From NCBI RefSeq assembly GCF_002019645.1, contig NZ_KV917374.1:4669854-4733853 (forward strand): DNA of 64,000 nucleotides, read 5' to 3'. Source of the stretch: Litchfieldia alkalitelluris (lineage in GTDB: Bacteria; Bacillota; Bacilli; Bacillales; Bacillaceae_L). Positions within the stretch are counted from its first letter, which is position 1, and each line of letters opens with the position of its first letter. A program made the translations under genes and the position numbers. Positions 8,720-17,231 of this stretch are shown piece by piece. The notes under the pieces were generated by a model. It saw nothing but the letters and a program-made list of their open reading frames with translations, did no database searches and was not told the origin of the DNA.

Positions 8720-9556
8720 ATGACATTTATTTCGCCAATGCTTTTACACAAAACGGAAAATCCCTTCGACTCAGCCGATTACATTACGGAGCTGAAACTA
8801 GATGGCATCCGTTTACTATATACACGTGACCTTAACGGTCATACAAAGCTTTACACTCGACACCATAACGATGTTACCTCAAAGTTTCCTGAACTAGTAG
8901 CGCTAAACGTTGCACCAGGAACTGTACTTGATGGTGAAATTATTGTTACCGATGACTTAGGGAAGCCCGACTTTGAGGCAATGATGAGTCGGTTCCAGTC
9001 ACGATTTAAAACCTATCCAGTTTCCTATGTTGTCTTTGACGTTCTACAATACAAAGGGCAGTCCGTTGCACACCTTCCGTTACTAGAGAGAAAATCGCTC
9101 CTTGCCAATTTAATCCCCAAAGACGATTCTACGTTAGCGAAGGTACAGTTTATTGAAGGGAATGCAACAGCATTTTTTGATTTAGCTGTGGATCAGTCAT
9201 TAGAAGGAATTGTAATAAAACAAAAAAATTCGAAGTATGAAATAGGTCGACGTTCCCATTCATGGTTGAAAGTCATTAATTATCAGTACAAGGACGTTTT
9301 TGTAACAGGCTACCCAAAAGATGAATTCGGTTGGTTGTTAGCCGATGATAACCGTAAACCTCTTGGTATCATGGAGCTCGGTGTACCATTAGATGCCAAG
9401 CGCAAAGCTTACCAAGCTACTAAAACGGGGGAGGACGATCTTTTCGTTTATATTGAGCCGTTTAAATGTAGAGTGAAATATCGACATTTGACAAAGATGG
9501 GGTTATTACGTTTGCCTAGTTTTGTAGAGTTCGTCAGCCCTCCTGTTCTTGTGTAG
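8720..9556 (+). CDS. ATP-dependent DNA ligase, short form (YoqV/LigD-ligase type)
   Basis: This enzyme seals nicks in DNA using ATP. At 278 residues it is a minimal ligase: adenylation domain plus OB domain, close in size to the SP-beta prophage ligase YoqV. Motif I is ELKLDGIRL (active-site Lys near residue 27), motif III VLDGEIIV, motif IV about EGIVIK and motif V HSWLKV. The start has a TTGAGGTG ribosome site. Bacterial backbones use the NAD-dependent LigA, so an ATP ligase here fits an imported repair function. It is monocistronic, with a terminator at 9688-9718. Confidence 0.9.
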   Translation: MTFISPMLLHKTENPFDSADYITELKLDGIRLLYTRDLNGHTKLYTRHHNDVTSKFPELVALNVAPGTVLDGEIIVTDDLGKPDFEAMMSRFQSRFKTYPVSYVVFDVLQYKGQSVAHLPLLERKSLLANLIPKDDSTLAKVQFIEGNATAFFDLAVDQSLEGIVIKQKNSKYEIGRRSHSWLKVINYQYKDVFVTGYPKDEFGWLLADDNRKPLGIMELGVPLDAKRKAYQATKTGEDDLFVYIEPFKCRVKYRHLTKMGLLRLPSFVEFVSPPVLV

Positions 9557-9687
9557 TGTAGACCTGCACTCTTTCTAAAATTCCATATGTCAAAATCCGA
9601 CTTATTAATTGTTTTTATAAAAAGATTTTATACTTTTGAACAGACAGATATATTTTATATATTGAAAGAGATCATCACTTATTTCAA

Positions 9688-9720
9688 AAGGCTAAGAGAA
9701 AAAAATTCTCTTAGCCTTGA
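9688..9720 (+). terminator. Terminator after the DNA ligase gene
   Basis: AAGGCTAAGAGAA pairs with TTCTCTTAGCCTT across a short loop and is followed by a T run at 9721. It is strong and nearly symmetrical. Confidence 0.85.
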
Positions 9721-9745
9721 TTTTTTATATTGATTGTTAAACTAA

Positions 9746-9961
9746 AGACTCTGGGTAATATATGCCAGATGTGTTAGTTTAAAGACTGCAATACCAGTTG
9801 ACAACATTAAGACATTAGATAGATTTAAAAATGCTTCAGGCTCTTCACAGGTATCAGATGAGTTGAGGGAGCCTCCAATGTACGAAGAAGATAAATTAAA
9901 CTTTCTATACCTGACCAAAGAACAGGTATTCGGGTTAGAAAATGAAGGGCTAATTCAATAG
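9746..9961 (+). pseudogene. Open frame without proper start; possible relic or 27-aa microORF
   Basis: The frame is open for 71 codons with no ATG near its beginning and ends at TAG 9959-9961. Within it, ATG 9878 has GAGGGAG 6 bases upstream and would give a 27-residue peptide (MYEEDKLNFLYLTKEQVFGL...). I cannot assign it to a family. Either it is the end of a decayed gene or a real short peptide. The rest of 9557-10149 shows only the ligase terminator and an inverted repeat at about 10087-10114 (AGGACATCC/GGATGTCCT) without a T run. Confidence 0.3.
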
Positions 9962-10149
9962 ATACAAATATTAAAAATTCAAAGTATGCTATTGAGAAAG
10001 TTGCAATGCCACTTCAAAATTAAAAATAATCAGGATTTAACATACATAATATGAATTGCTGAATCAAGTATATAAGTATCTGGCATAGGACATCCAACAA
10101 AAGCAGGATGTCCTTAGTTGTTTAGCGTTATTATAATATACCCTTCTAT

Positions 10150-11568
10150 TTACCAATTAAAATATAACTTTTTAAGTTTCCCAATCATTATTGGGTCTTC
10201 CGAGTATTCCGCACCTTCATGCCACATTGATGGTTCCTCAAAATTCCCCTTATTAGATAAAAGATTATAACTTCCTTGAACATAATATGAATTGTCGCAA
10301 ATCAATAGTTTATGATGAGAATTCACCTTTTGTATTTGAAATAAATCCCCGTATTTTTTGAATTTCTTTTGCAATTCATTTGCAACTTTCTCAGTTAACA
10401 AGTTGCGGGAATCTTCCTTTTGGTAGGAATGGCTTGAAATACCATAAGCAATTTTCAATCGTACTTTTCGTTTTAATAAAGAGCGGAATCGTTCCATAAG
10501 ATCATTACGATCTGATAATATCCAGCTTCCTAACCATGGGCTTATAATACAAACTTCTTCCTCTGCATTTTCTAGGGCATGATGGAAGATATCCTTTATT
10601 TCACGATTCATAAGATGACGATTATTTGAAAAATTCACTCTTTCATCTTGCAACTTACGTATTAATTCCTCATAAATCTTTTGATGTGGTTGATTGGGAT
10701 CTTTCTCATTTATGGATGAAATTTGATTTTTTACATATTCAACTGATTTCCCATATTGTTCAATTGCAATCTTCAAATCTAAAAAAAGTGATTTTGTTGA
10801 ATCAATTTCCTGCTCATATTTAGTCTTTAATTCATCTTCTATTTGTTTACGTATTAAAATTTCTCGTTCTTCTTTATTCTGTTCATCTTTGAAAGATAAA
10901 GTCTGATTCTGCAAAGCAATTTCTATGGATTTACCAATCTCACCAATTAAAGAACTTTTTACTCCTTCTAATAAATTCTCTTGTTCTTTTGCAAATTGTT
11001 TTGTTTGTGTGGTATTAATTTGTGCTGCCATTTCGTTCGTTGCTTTCATTAATCTAATATCTATTTGTTCACGTAAATCTTTTTTTAGTTCATTTATTAA
11101 TCGATCGTAATCAACTTTTACTGGTGTTTGGTCACTATTAGAAATTAGACTTTTACTTCCACTATCAATTATGTGTATTAATGCATCTTCTTTTTTTATC
11201 TCATTTTTTCTAAGCTCTACAAATTGCATGTCAAGTTTAACTCTTGTATTATTAGTTTTTTTCACTAATCGATTGGAATTATGTTTAATTTGCAAACTCA
11301 TTAAACAAGCACTAGAAAAAAAGAAAAAATTAAATATAGAGAATGCAGGAACATAATATACAAAAATTCCACCAAGTACGGTTGATATTGCTATTATTAA
11401 AAATAGAACCGAATCATACTTATTATATTTGTTTGTCATTGACCTTTTAATCATCCACAAAAGTAATATTTCTGCTATACCACCTAAAACAAAAAATAAT
11501 TTTATGGGTAACACTAAAGAAAGAGAAGAAATTGCTAATGCTAAGGTTGAAATTTGATACTTGTTCAT
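10150..11568 (-). CDS. Membrane-anchored coiled-coil protein with C-terminal phospholipase-D-like (HKD) domain
   Basis: In order, the 472 residues hold about three to four hydrophobic segments (residues 5-100), a long charged coiled coil (about 110-325, rich in Glu/Lys/Gln), and a PLD-like domain (about 335-460). The latter has the motif HHKLLICD (HxKx4D) followed by QGSYNLLS, the arrangement of PLD-type nucleases and phosphatidyl hydrolases. One HKD motif means it would work as a dimer. The ribosome site AGGAG is 6 bases before ATG. It lies 14 bases after the OB-fold gene and is clearly co-transcribed. PLD nucleases occur in defence systems (for example DrmC of DISARM); a defence role here is inference. 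Confidence 0.7.
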   Translation of the reverse strand: MNKYQISTLALAISSLSLVLPIKLFFVLGGIAEILLLWMIKRSMTNKYNKYDSVLFLIIAISTVLGGIFVYYVPAFSIFNFFFFSSACLMSLQIKHNSNRLVKKTNNTRVKLDMQFVELRKNEIKKEDALIHIIDSGSKSLISNSDQTPVKVDYDRLINELKKDLREQIDIRLMKATNEMAAQINTTQTKQFAKEQENLLEGVKSSLIGEIGKSIEIALQNQTLSFKDEQNKEEREILIRKQIEDELKTKYEQEIDSTKSLFLDLKIAIEQYGKSVEYVKNQISSINEKDPNQPHQKIYEELIRKLQDERVNFSNNRHLMNREIKDIFHHALENAEEEVCIISPWLGSWILSDRNDLMERFRSLLKRKVRLKIAYGISSHSYQKEDSRNLLTEKVANELQKKFKKYGDLFQIQKVNSHHKLLICDNSYYVQGSYNLLSNKGNFEEPSMWHEGAEYSEDPIMIGKLKKLYFNW

Positions 11569-11582
11569 CTATTATCTCCTAT

Positions 11583-12617
11583 CTAATCGACTAATACTTT
11601 ATCTACAACAATCTCTAATTCACCCTCATAAATATCCACCATTCCAACAAGTTTTACTGAAAATTGTGCTTTTTCTGCATGAACTATACGTTCTTTTCTT
11701 CCTTTTATCTCTTCGGTATCAGCTCTAAATAATACAGTTTTAATTTTTGAATTTTTATCAACTAAATAAAACATCAAGTGTCCGTCGTCTCGTGGTTGAA
11801 TACCTTTAACAAATCCTGAGACAATAACCATTCTTCCACGATCTTGCTCAGTAATATTTTTTAAATCAATTTCTTTTATTTGTGCTTCATCACCTTTTTC
11901 AATTACGTGTATTGATTCAATTCCATTTGGGACTATTTGTAACTTGCTGTTATATTCATTTACCTCACCATCTACTTTAATAGTAGAGAAAACAGGAAAG
12001 TTATCTGATAAAGGATTTAAATTATTAAATATTGGTACTGTAATTTCTTGTCCACTCTCAAGTTGCACATTCAAAAAGATATGTCCCTCTGGATGTGAAT
12101 ACTTTGAAACTATCACCGCAGTAACATTAATCTTATCTCCAATATTGGATTTTGTTATTTCTGGAATCTGAGTATTTTCTAGAACTTCATCCGAGATACT
12201 CTCCACATTTATTTCTAATTCATCATTATATTCTTTTAATTCACCTTTGACATTAACAGTCTCACCTTCCTGTAAATGTTCTGTTGAAATTTCCATATCC
12301 GAAAAAATCACTACTTTTAAAGAACCATTATTTTCTTCCAAAGTTAAAAAGACGTGCCCGTCTTTATGGTCATAACGATTAGAAATTTTTCCATTAACCG
12401 AAACTTTTTTTCCTATCATGCTCTCATTTATATCTGCGATTTTCAAAATATCAATTCTATCAGGAGTAGATGATGTCTGATCTTTTGTCATTACCAGCTG
12501 ATTCTCTTTACTTTTCTGATTAGGTGGAATCAAATATCCTTCATTATATAAAAAACCTGCAATTCCAATTAAAAGTGTGATACCCAAGCAAATTATAAAA
12601 ATACTATTTCCTTTCAT
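11583..12617 (-). CDS. Membrane-anchored protein with three OB-fold (tRNA_anti-like) repeats
   Basis: After one N-terminal transmembrane segment (IFIICLGITLLIGIAGFLY) the protein has three similar domains of about 85 residues. Each carries the OB-fold nucleic-acid-binding pattern GHxFL-xLE/Q...V.IF and ends with a Y-(N/E)-(D/S/G)-(E/K)-L-(E/Q)-I strand (roughly residues 60-145, 150-240 and 245-344). The chain after the anchor would lie outside the cell if the signal is type N-in. The start at 12617 (MKGNSIFII) is chosen because GAGGGG lies 8 bases upstream; the longer TTG start has none. It is first in a two-gene operon with the PLD-like protein. The repeats suggest binding of DNA or RNA; the role is unknown. 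Confidence 0.65.
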   Translation of the reverse strand: MKGNSIFIICLGITLLIGIAGFLYNEGYLIPPNQKSKENQLVMTKDQTSSTPDRIDILKIADINESMIGKKVSVNGKISNRYDHKDGHVFLTLEENNGSLKVVIFSDMEISTEHLQEGETVNVKGELKEYNDELEINVESISDEVLENTQIPEITKSNIGDKINVTAVIVSKYSHPEGHIFLNVQLESGQEITVPIFNNLNPLSDNFPVFSTIKVDGEVNEYNSKLQIVPNGIESIHVIEKGDEAQIKEIDLKNITEQDRGRMVIVSGFVKGIQPRDDGHLMFYLVDKNSKIKTVLFRADTEEIKGRKERIVHAEKAQFSVKLVGMVDIYEGELEIVVDKVLVD

Positions 12618-12771
12618 TACATTTCCCCTCATTCTAATTAATTTCTTCAACTAGAAATATTTTACCATGTACTAAGAATCAGTAGTATTTCTTTAATTGT
12701 ACTTACCTTATATACAAAATTATAATTTATGGTAAAATTATTCAATATTTATATAAAAGAGGAGTACATTA

Positions 12772-12945
12772 ATGAAAATCTTAAGCATTTTTTCTTTATT
12801 AATTTTATTAAGTTTTTTACTTTCAGGGTGCGGGAATACAGAGAAAAACGATGGAAATTCTTACGACTGTACAACAGACACTGATTGTTATGAAAAGTAT
12901 GGTTGTCCTGAAGGGAGAGATACATATAATCCGCTATGTCAATAA
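12772..12945 (+). CDS. Small cysteine-rich lipoprotein, 57 aa
   Basis: The frame starts at ATG with AGAGGAG 8 bases upstream and encodes a short lipoprotein. It has a Lys-containing hydrophobic signal, lipobox LSGC (lipidated Cys at residue 20), then a hydrophilic tail with four more cysteines. The tail would be outside the membrane and probably disulfide-bonded. I know no family for it. It is divergent from the OB-fold/PLD operon across 154 bases and ends at a good terminator. It could be an accessory of that pair, but only position supports this. Confidence 0.65.
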   Translation: MKILSIFSLLILLSFLLSGCGNTEKNDGNSYDCTTDTDCYEKYGCPEGRDTYNPLCQ

Positions 12946-12968
12946 AACACTGTCATATTAAAAGCAGG

Positions 12969-12994
12969 AAAAACGCTCAATCTGAGCGTTTTTA
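12969..12994 (+). terminator. Terminator after the small lipoprotein
   Basis: AAAAACGCTCA and TGAGCGTTTTT form the stem with a 3-base loop and a T run. Confidence 0.85.
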
Positions 12995-13124
12995 ATCTAT
13001 ATTTAACTGTTATACTTCTATACAATGTTTTCCGGATTCTTTTAATATTCCTCTAACTATGGAACATTAAATCTTGCTCGGTTAAAATTAAATGTCATAA
13101 AAGTCCATAAGATCTAGAAACCTT

Positions 13125-13352
13125 CCTATAGACCGAATGTTAAATTATAATAAAATTCCTATTCACCGAAATACCTTACATTAGCACACCTAACCCTTAT
13201 GCTAACTAAACGGCAAAAGTCCAGCATTCCCTAGGGACAAGTTCAAATACTTGATATATATGCTCTGTGAATAGGCATGCACGGGATCCCGTGCATACCT
13301 ATTCCCCGAAAATAGAATTAGATTTTAGTATTAAAAACTTCCTATACACCGA
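13125..13352. repeat. Cluster of CCTAT-NNN-CCGA repeats around a 36-bp palindrome
   Basis: In this 450-base gap four direct copies of CCTATWNNCCGA occur at 13125-13136, 13158-13169, 13298-13309 and 13341-13352. A fifth, inverted and one-mismatch copy is at 13264-13275. The inverted copy and the third copy form the ends of a nearly perfect palindrome, 13269-13304, centred on GGATCC (13284-13289). The cluster lies just beyond the end of the recombinase pair. A related TATTCACCGA is found inverted at 16847-16856 before the pair. These may be recombinase-binding or attachment sites; this is inference. Confidence 0.5.
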
Positions 13353-13365
13353 GTAAACAGGTATT

Positions 13366-13397
13366 AAAAAAAATGACCTTTTACGGTCATTTTTTTA
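13366..13397. terminator. Bidirectional terminator at the end of the recombinase operon
   Basis: AAATGACC pairs with GGTCATTT, with A7 before and T7 after. It overlaps the last codon of the 13395-14999 gene. Confidence 0.75.
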
Positions 13398-14999
13398 AAT
13401 TAAGTCTGCAAATGATAACTGTTTTCTGCTTGTCTCGTTTTCCTCATTATATGTGAAAGTTGTTGAGGGTAAATCATACTTCAGTTTTAACTCCACTTTA
13501 TACTGACTTATTTTTTTAGGCTTTTTTTCTATCAGGACACTTTCCACTATTTCAGTGACAAGTAATCTCCACTCACTATTTGTAACAGTATCTCTAGGCT
13601 TTTCAAATGAATGTAAAACCGGTATCCAATATTGTTCTTGAAGTAACACTTCATTAATTCTGTCTATTCTTTTGACAAAGGAATCAATTTGTTGATCAAG
13701 TAAATCACATTTACTTTGTAAATCTATCCTATAAAGAGTAAAAGACTCGATTAAACTTCTATTTACTTCGTTAAATTGCAGAGTCGAAAACCTACGAATC
13801 TTTAAATCAATTTCATTTATTTTTATTAAATATTGGCCTTTTCCTTCCTCTGCTCTTTTAATGTTCTCTTGCAATGTCTGAATTTCCTCATTAAAGCTTT
13901 TTTGGAGCTTATTTAATATCTCAGAAATCTTGTAATTATGCCCAATAATACTTGTCCGTATCTTATTTTGTACAACTCTGTCGAAAAATTCAGATTTTAA
14001 CCTAGATTTACAGGATTCGCAAATATATAGTTTATGACCAAACTTTCCACCTTCTGTTTCTTGATTAGATATACTTAGATCGGAGTTACAATTAAAGCAA
14101 TAGATAATACCACGGAAAAGATAATTCGTACTATAGTATTTCGGATCAATGTCATTCTGGCTTCTAAATTTCATCTGTTCTTGACATCTATCCCATTCTA
14201 GTTTAGTTATGATTGGTTCTATTCCCTCGAGTGGGACAATCACTTCCTCTTTGCCCCTGTTGTCAATATGATTATACCGCTTCCCCCATAAATTATAACC
14301 TGCGTATTTAGGATTTTTTATTATCCTTTCTACTTTATCGCGTGTCCAATCTTTCCCCCTGTAGCTCTTTCCCTGAAGTTCTTTTGCAATTTTTCGGCAT
14401 CCAAGACCCTGTAGATACTTATCAAAAATACTCTTTACCAGAAGAATCTCTTCTGGTATTTGTGAGAATCGTTTAGTTTTCTTGTCATAAGTGTAGCCAA
14501 AAGGAGGTTTGCCTCCTTGAAACATTCCTCTCTTCGCACCAACTGCCGCTTTCTCTCTTGTTCTTTCTCGGTTTTGTATAACTTCAAATTGCGCAAGAGC
14601 ACTTTTAATAAAGCCAAATATATCCCCTGGTTCCTCATCGAGTGTAGGTGGATTTTTGTCGATTATAACGATTGGTTTCCCTGTCGCAAACAGTATACTG
14701 CGAATTTCTTCAATTTCTATAATGTCTCTTGCCATTCTGTCCATCTTATACACTATAACAAAATCAAAGATATCTTTTGATAGGTCATCAATTAGTTCAT
14801 TTAAGTTTTGCCGCTTGCTTAAGGGTTTCTTTGTGGCCGATACCCCAGGGTCGAGATATTTCTTTACAATAGCAACGTCATAGTTTTTGGCAAATTCTGC
14901 AGCTCTATCAATCTGTAGTAACATATCTTGTTTATCTGTTGAATGACGTCCATAAAATGCACATCTACTTCCAGGTTTTAAGATATCATTTAACTCCAA
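13395..14999 (-). CDS. Large serine recombinase (second gene of pair)
   Basis: This site-specific recombinase cuts and rejoins DNA through a 5'-phosphoserine link. It has 534 residues: resolvase catalytic domain (about 10-160; FYGRHSTDKQ, nucleophile Ser about 20; VYKMDRMAR), recombinase domain (GGKPPFGYTYDKKT onward), zinc ribbon (CFNCNSD ... CESCKS, about 303-335), and a C-terminal coiled coil. The start is TTG at 14999, set by AAAGGAGG 9 bases upstream, which lies inside the end of the upstream recombinase; the genes overlap by 14 bases. Paired large serine recombinases act together in SCC elements (CcrA/CcrB). Whether both are needed here is unknown. Confidence 0.92.
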   Translation of the reverse strand: MELNDILKPGSRCAFYGRHSTDKQDMLLQIDRAAEFAKNYDVAIVKKYLDPGVSATKKPLSKRQNLNELIDDLSKDIFDFVIVYKMDRMARDIIEIEEIRSILFATGKPIVIIDKNPPTLDEEPGDIFGFIKSALAQFEVIQNRERTREKAAVGAKRGMFQGGKPPFGYTYDKKTKRFSQIPEEILLVKSIFDKYLQGLGCRKIAKELQGKSYRGKDWTRDKVERIIKNPKYAGYNLWGKRYNHIDNRGKEEVIVPLEGIEPIITKLEWDRCQEQMKFRSQNDIDPKYYSTNYLFRGIIYCFNCNSDLSISNQETEGGKFGHKLYICESCKSRLKSEFFDRVVQNKIRTSIIGHNYKISEILNKLQKSFNEEIQTLQENIKRAEEGKGQYLIKINEIDLKIRRFSTLQFNEVNRSLIESFTLYRIDLQSKCDLLDQQIDSFVKRIDRINEVLLQEQYWIPVLHSFEKPRDTVTNSEWRLLVTEIVESVLIEKKPKKISQYKVELKLKYDLPSTTFTYNEENETSRKQLSFADLI

Positions 15000-16437
15000 G
15001 TAAATGTGCCTCCTTTATGCCTGAGAATGGATATTTATATACTAAGTCAATATATATTTCTTCGACATTTACTGTTTTAATAATATCAAATAAAACATCT
15101 TTTGACTTAAAATTTATTAGGTCTTGTAAATTATCGATTTTGAGCATATATTCCTTTATTGAATCAACCTTTTTTGGTAATTGTTCCAGAGAGAAAATTT
15201 CTGAGGTAATATATTCAATTTCTAACTCTTTATTCTTTAGTAGTTTGTAACTTTCTACGATTTTTTCGTGTGTGTTATTTTCTGTCGTTAAATTTTTTTG
15301 AATTTGCTCTGAAATATTGCAGAAAAGATCTTCCTTTAATGATTCTGCACGTTTCTTTAAGACGGCCAGTCTTTGTTCCAAAGCTTTTTTACTCTTAATC
15401 TGATGTCTATTAAACAATCTGATAAAATCTGTCTTTACAAGTGCTTTAATGTATTCAAGAGCATGTTCTAGGACAAGTTTCTCAAGATAATCTTTATTTA
15501 ACTCACTCTTACACTTATTACATTTGTATATAGCCTTAGAATAGCTTCCAATGAAAGGCATACTACATTTTGTACAATTAACGAAACCATCGAGAATATA
15601 ATCCAATTCTAATTTTTTCTTCTTCCTTTTATTTACTTTTGGTCGACCCTCTTCAACCTTTTCATAAACGGTTTCCCATGTTTTTTTGTCGACAATTTTT
15701 AACACCTTATACTCCTGTGTGATTGGTGGAGAAGTTTCGAAATGAAGAACCCTGATGCCCATATAGGTGGGATTCTGTAATAATTCACGTATGTGGCCCG
15801 CTGTCCATTTTCGATCCTTGTTTTTTGATTTAATTATTGTCATTACCTGTTCAACGGTTTTCCCCTCTAAAACTAGGTTATACATCTCTTTTATAAGTGA
15901 AAGTTGCATTTCTTCTCTTATAATAGCTTTCTCAGGGTTTGATACATCTCTTTTATAGCCGTATGGAAGGTTACCAGGATTTTTACCTGAACGAAAGTCG
16001 GCTTCCCTTTTTGCTTTTATTCGCTCATGAATCTGTTTACCTTCCAATTGAACCATACACCCAATAAAAATTTCATATAATTCACCATTTGATGAATAGT
16101 TCATAGGCAGCTCTTCATCAGCAGTAAAAATTACTTTTACGTTATATTCTCTAAAAATTCTATACATTTTCAAATGTTGGATTACATTTCTCCCAAGTCT
16201 ATCACGCTTGTAGACCAGTAAGTTTTTTATCTTCTTATCTTTGATAAGTTCAATGAGATTACTTAATTGCTCTCTTTCATCAATAGAAGTTTTTCTCGCA
16301 GAGATGGCATCATCGATAAATTCTTTTTCAACGATTAGATGATGATTTTTTGCTGCTTCAAAAGCTTTATACCTTTGGAGTTCTATTGAATGTTCCTGCA
16401 TAGTAGTTGATCGGCGATAATATGCAACAGTTTCCAT
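14986..16437 (-). CDS. Large serine recombinase (first gene of pair)
   Basis: This is the partner recombinase, 483 residues. The catalytic domain shows YYRRSTTMQ (nucleophile Ser 10) and VYKRDRLGRN. A recombinase domain follows (GNLPYGYKRD), then a zinc ribbon (CTKCSMPF ... CNKCKSE) and a long C-terminal coiled coil. It is shorter than its neighbour and clearly diverged from it, so the pair did not arise by recent duplication. The ribosome site is GGGGGTGA before ATG. A 48-residue ORF precedes it on the same strand. Translation of the next gene is coupled through the overlap. Confidence 0.92.
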   Translation of the reverse strand: METVAYYRRSTTMQEHSIELQRYKAFEAAKNHHLIVEKEFIDDAISARKTSIDEREQLSNLIELIKDKKIKNLLVYKRDRLGRNVIQHLKMYRIFREYNVKVIFTADEELPMNYSSNGELYEIFIGCMVQLEGKQIHERIKAKREADFRSGKNPGNLPYGYKRDVSNPEKAIIREEMQLSLIKEMYNLVLEGKTVEQVMTIIKSKNKDRKWTAGHIRELLQNPTYMGIRVLHFETSPPITQEYKVLKIVDKKTWETVYEKVEEGRPKVNKRKKKKLELDYILDGFVNCTKCSMPFIGSYSKAIYKCNKCKSELNKDYLEKLVLEHALEYIKALVKTDFIRLFNRHQIKSKKALEQRLAVLKKRAESLKEDLFCNISEQIQKNLTTENNTHEKIVESYKLLKNKELEIEYITSEIFSLEQLPKKVDSIKEYMLKIDNLQDLINFKSKDVLFDIIKTVNVEEIYIDLVYKYPFSGIKEAHLLGVK

Positions 16438-16497
16438 AACTCACCCCCAAATATTTTTCCTTATCAAATACTTATGACAGATTATCATTGGCTAGTC

Positions 16498-16644
16498 CTA
16501 TAGATCCTCTTTACTTAATTCGTTCATTAATTCTTTCTTTGCGAGGTTAATCCAAAGCTCAAACCATTGCTCATTTGAATCCTCATCAGTGACAAAACTT
16601 ACAGACCTAATTTTTATCTGCTTAGATTTTTCTTGTTTTGACAT
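16498..16644 (-). CDS. Small ORF, 48 aa, upstream of the recombinase pair
   Basis: ATG 16644 opens a 48-residue charged peptide (MSKQEKSKQIKIRSVSFVTD... ending ELSKEDL). The ribosome site is weak (AAGGGCG about 10 bases upstream). It ends 60 bases before the first recombinase of the pair, on the same strand. Small proteins in this position may be recombination directionality factors or accessory DNA-binding proteins, but no motif proves it. Confidence 0.45.
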   Translation of the reverse strand: MSKQEKSKQIKIRSVSFVTDEDSNEQWFELWINLAKKELMNELSKEDL

Positions 16645-16847
16645 ACCAGCACGCCCTTTTTCGAGAAAATTTTTGTATTAATCAAACTTGGTGAAAATCT
16701 TCTATATTGCTCAATTTTCTTAGCAGTCTATCTCTAACCAATTCCTCGTATAACCCCATGCAGAATAAGAATTTTACTTGTAGCTACATTTTAGATGTTG
16801 TGTAATTGATATTATTTTTATTCACCAGTGTGAAACTATTTTTTTAT

Positions 16848-16857
16848 CGGTGAATAT
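16848..16857 (-). other. Inverted TATTCACC / GGTGAATA pair before the recombinase pair
   Basis: ATTCACC at 16820-16826 and GGTGAAT at 16849-16855 form a spaced inverted repeat. The second carries the same TATTCACCGA core (minus strand) as the repeats at 13158-13169. This links both sides of the recombinase pair. Confidence 0.35.
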
Positions 16858-16884
16858 AAACACAAAAAAGAGAGAGTCTAATCC

Positions 16885-17109
16885 TTAACAGATTTGACTC
16901 TCTTTGTTTTTTTCGACAGATACCTTCACTACTTTTTCTGAACTTAACTGAAGTTGCTGATTTAACAAATGAACAGCTGAACTATGTCTTAGCTTTTGTT
17001 CCCAATTAGAAAACACTTCCATTATTTTTTCTTGATTTTTTTTATTTAAATCTTCCACCCCATCAAAACTGATGTCGCCTAATCGATATCGAACTTTCAA
17101 CTTGTCCAC
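16885..17109 (-). CDS. Hypothetical protein, about 74 aa, divergent from the third recombinase
   Basis: The protein is short, basic at first and helical later (KLKVRYRLGDISFDGVEDL ... VSNWEQKLRHSSAVHLL type). I do not recognise it. The start is set at GTG 17109 because AAAGGGGG lies 6 bases upstream. An in-frame ATG at 17178 would add 23 residues but has no ribosome site. It is transcribed away from the recombinase at 17232, with only about 120 bases between starts, so the two probably share control. An accessory or directionality factor is possible. An imperfect inverted repeat (GTCCAC...GTGGAC, 17104-17155) lies around its start. Confidence 0.55.
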   Translation of the reverse strand: MDKLKVRYRLGDISFDGVEDLNKKNQEKIMEVFSNWEQKLRHSSAVHLLNQQLQLSSEKVVKVSVEKNKESQIC

Positions 17110-17231
17110 CAAACTCCCCCTTTGTTCATGTCTATGCATGAAGGGAGTGTGGACAACCCTATTTCTTTTAGTTTTCATGATTTTCTCTAATTAGTCATAT
17201 ATATGAACTACCAGGACATGGAGGAATTGCA

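Noticed and set aside
10087..10114. AGGACATCC / GGATGTCCT inverted repeat as terminator of the PLD gene
   Set aside because: Stem is fair but no T run follows on the minus strand; left unassigned.
16885..17178. Longer start (ATG 17178) for the small gene divergent from the third recombinase
   Set aside because: No ribosome site before it, while GTG 17109 has AAAGGGGG at 6 bases.
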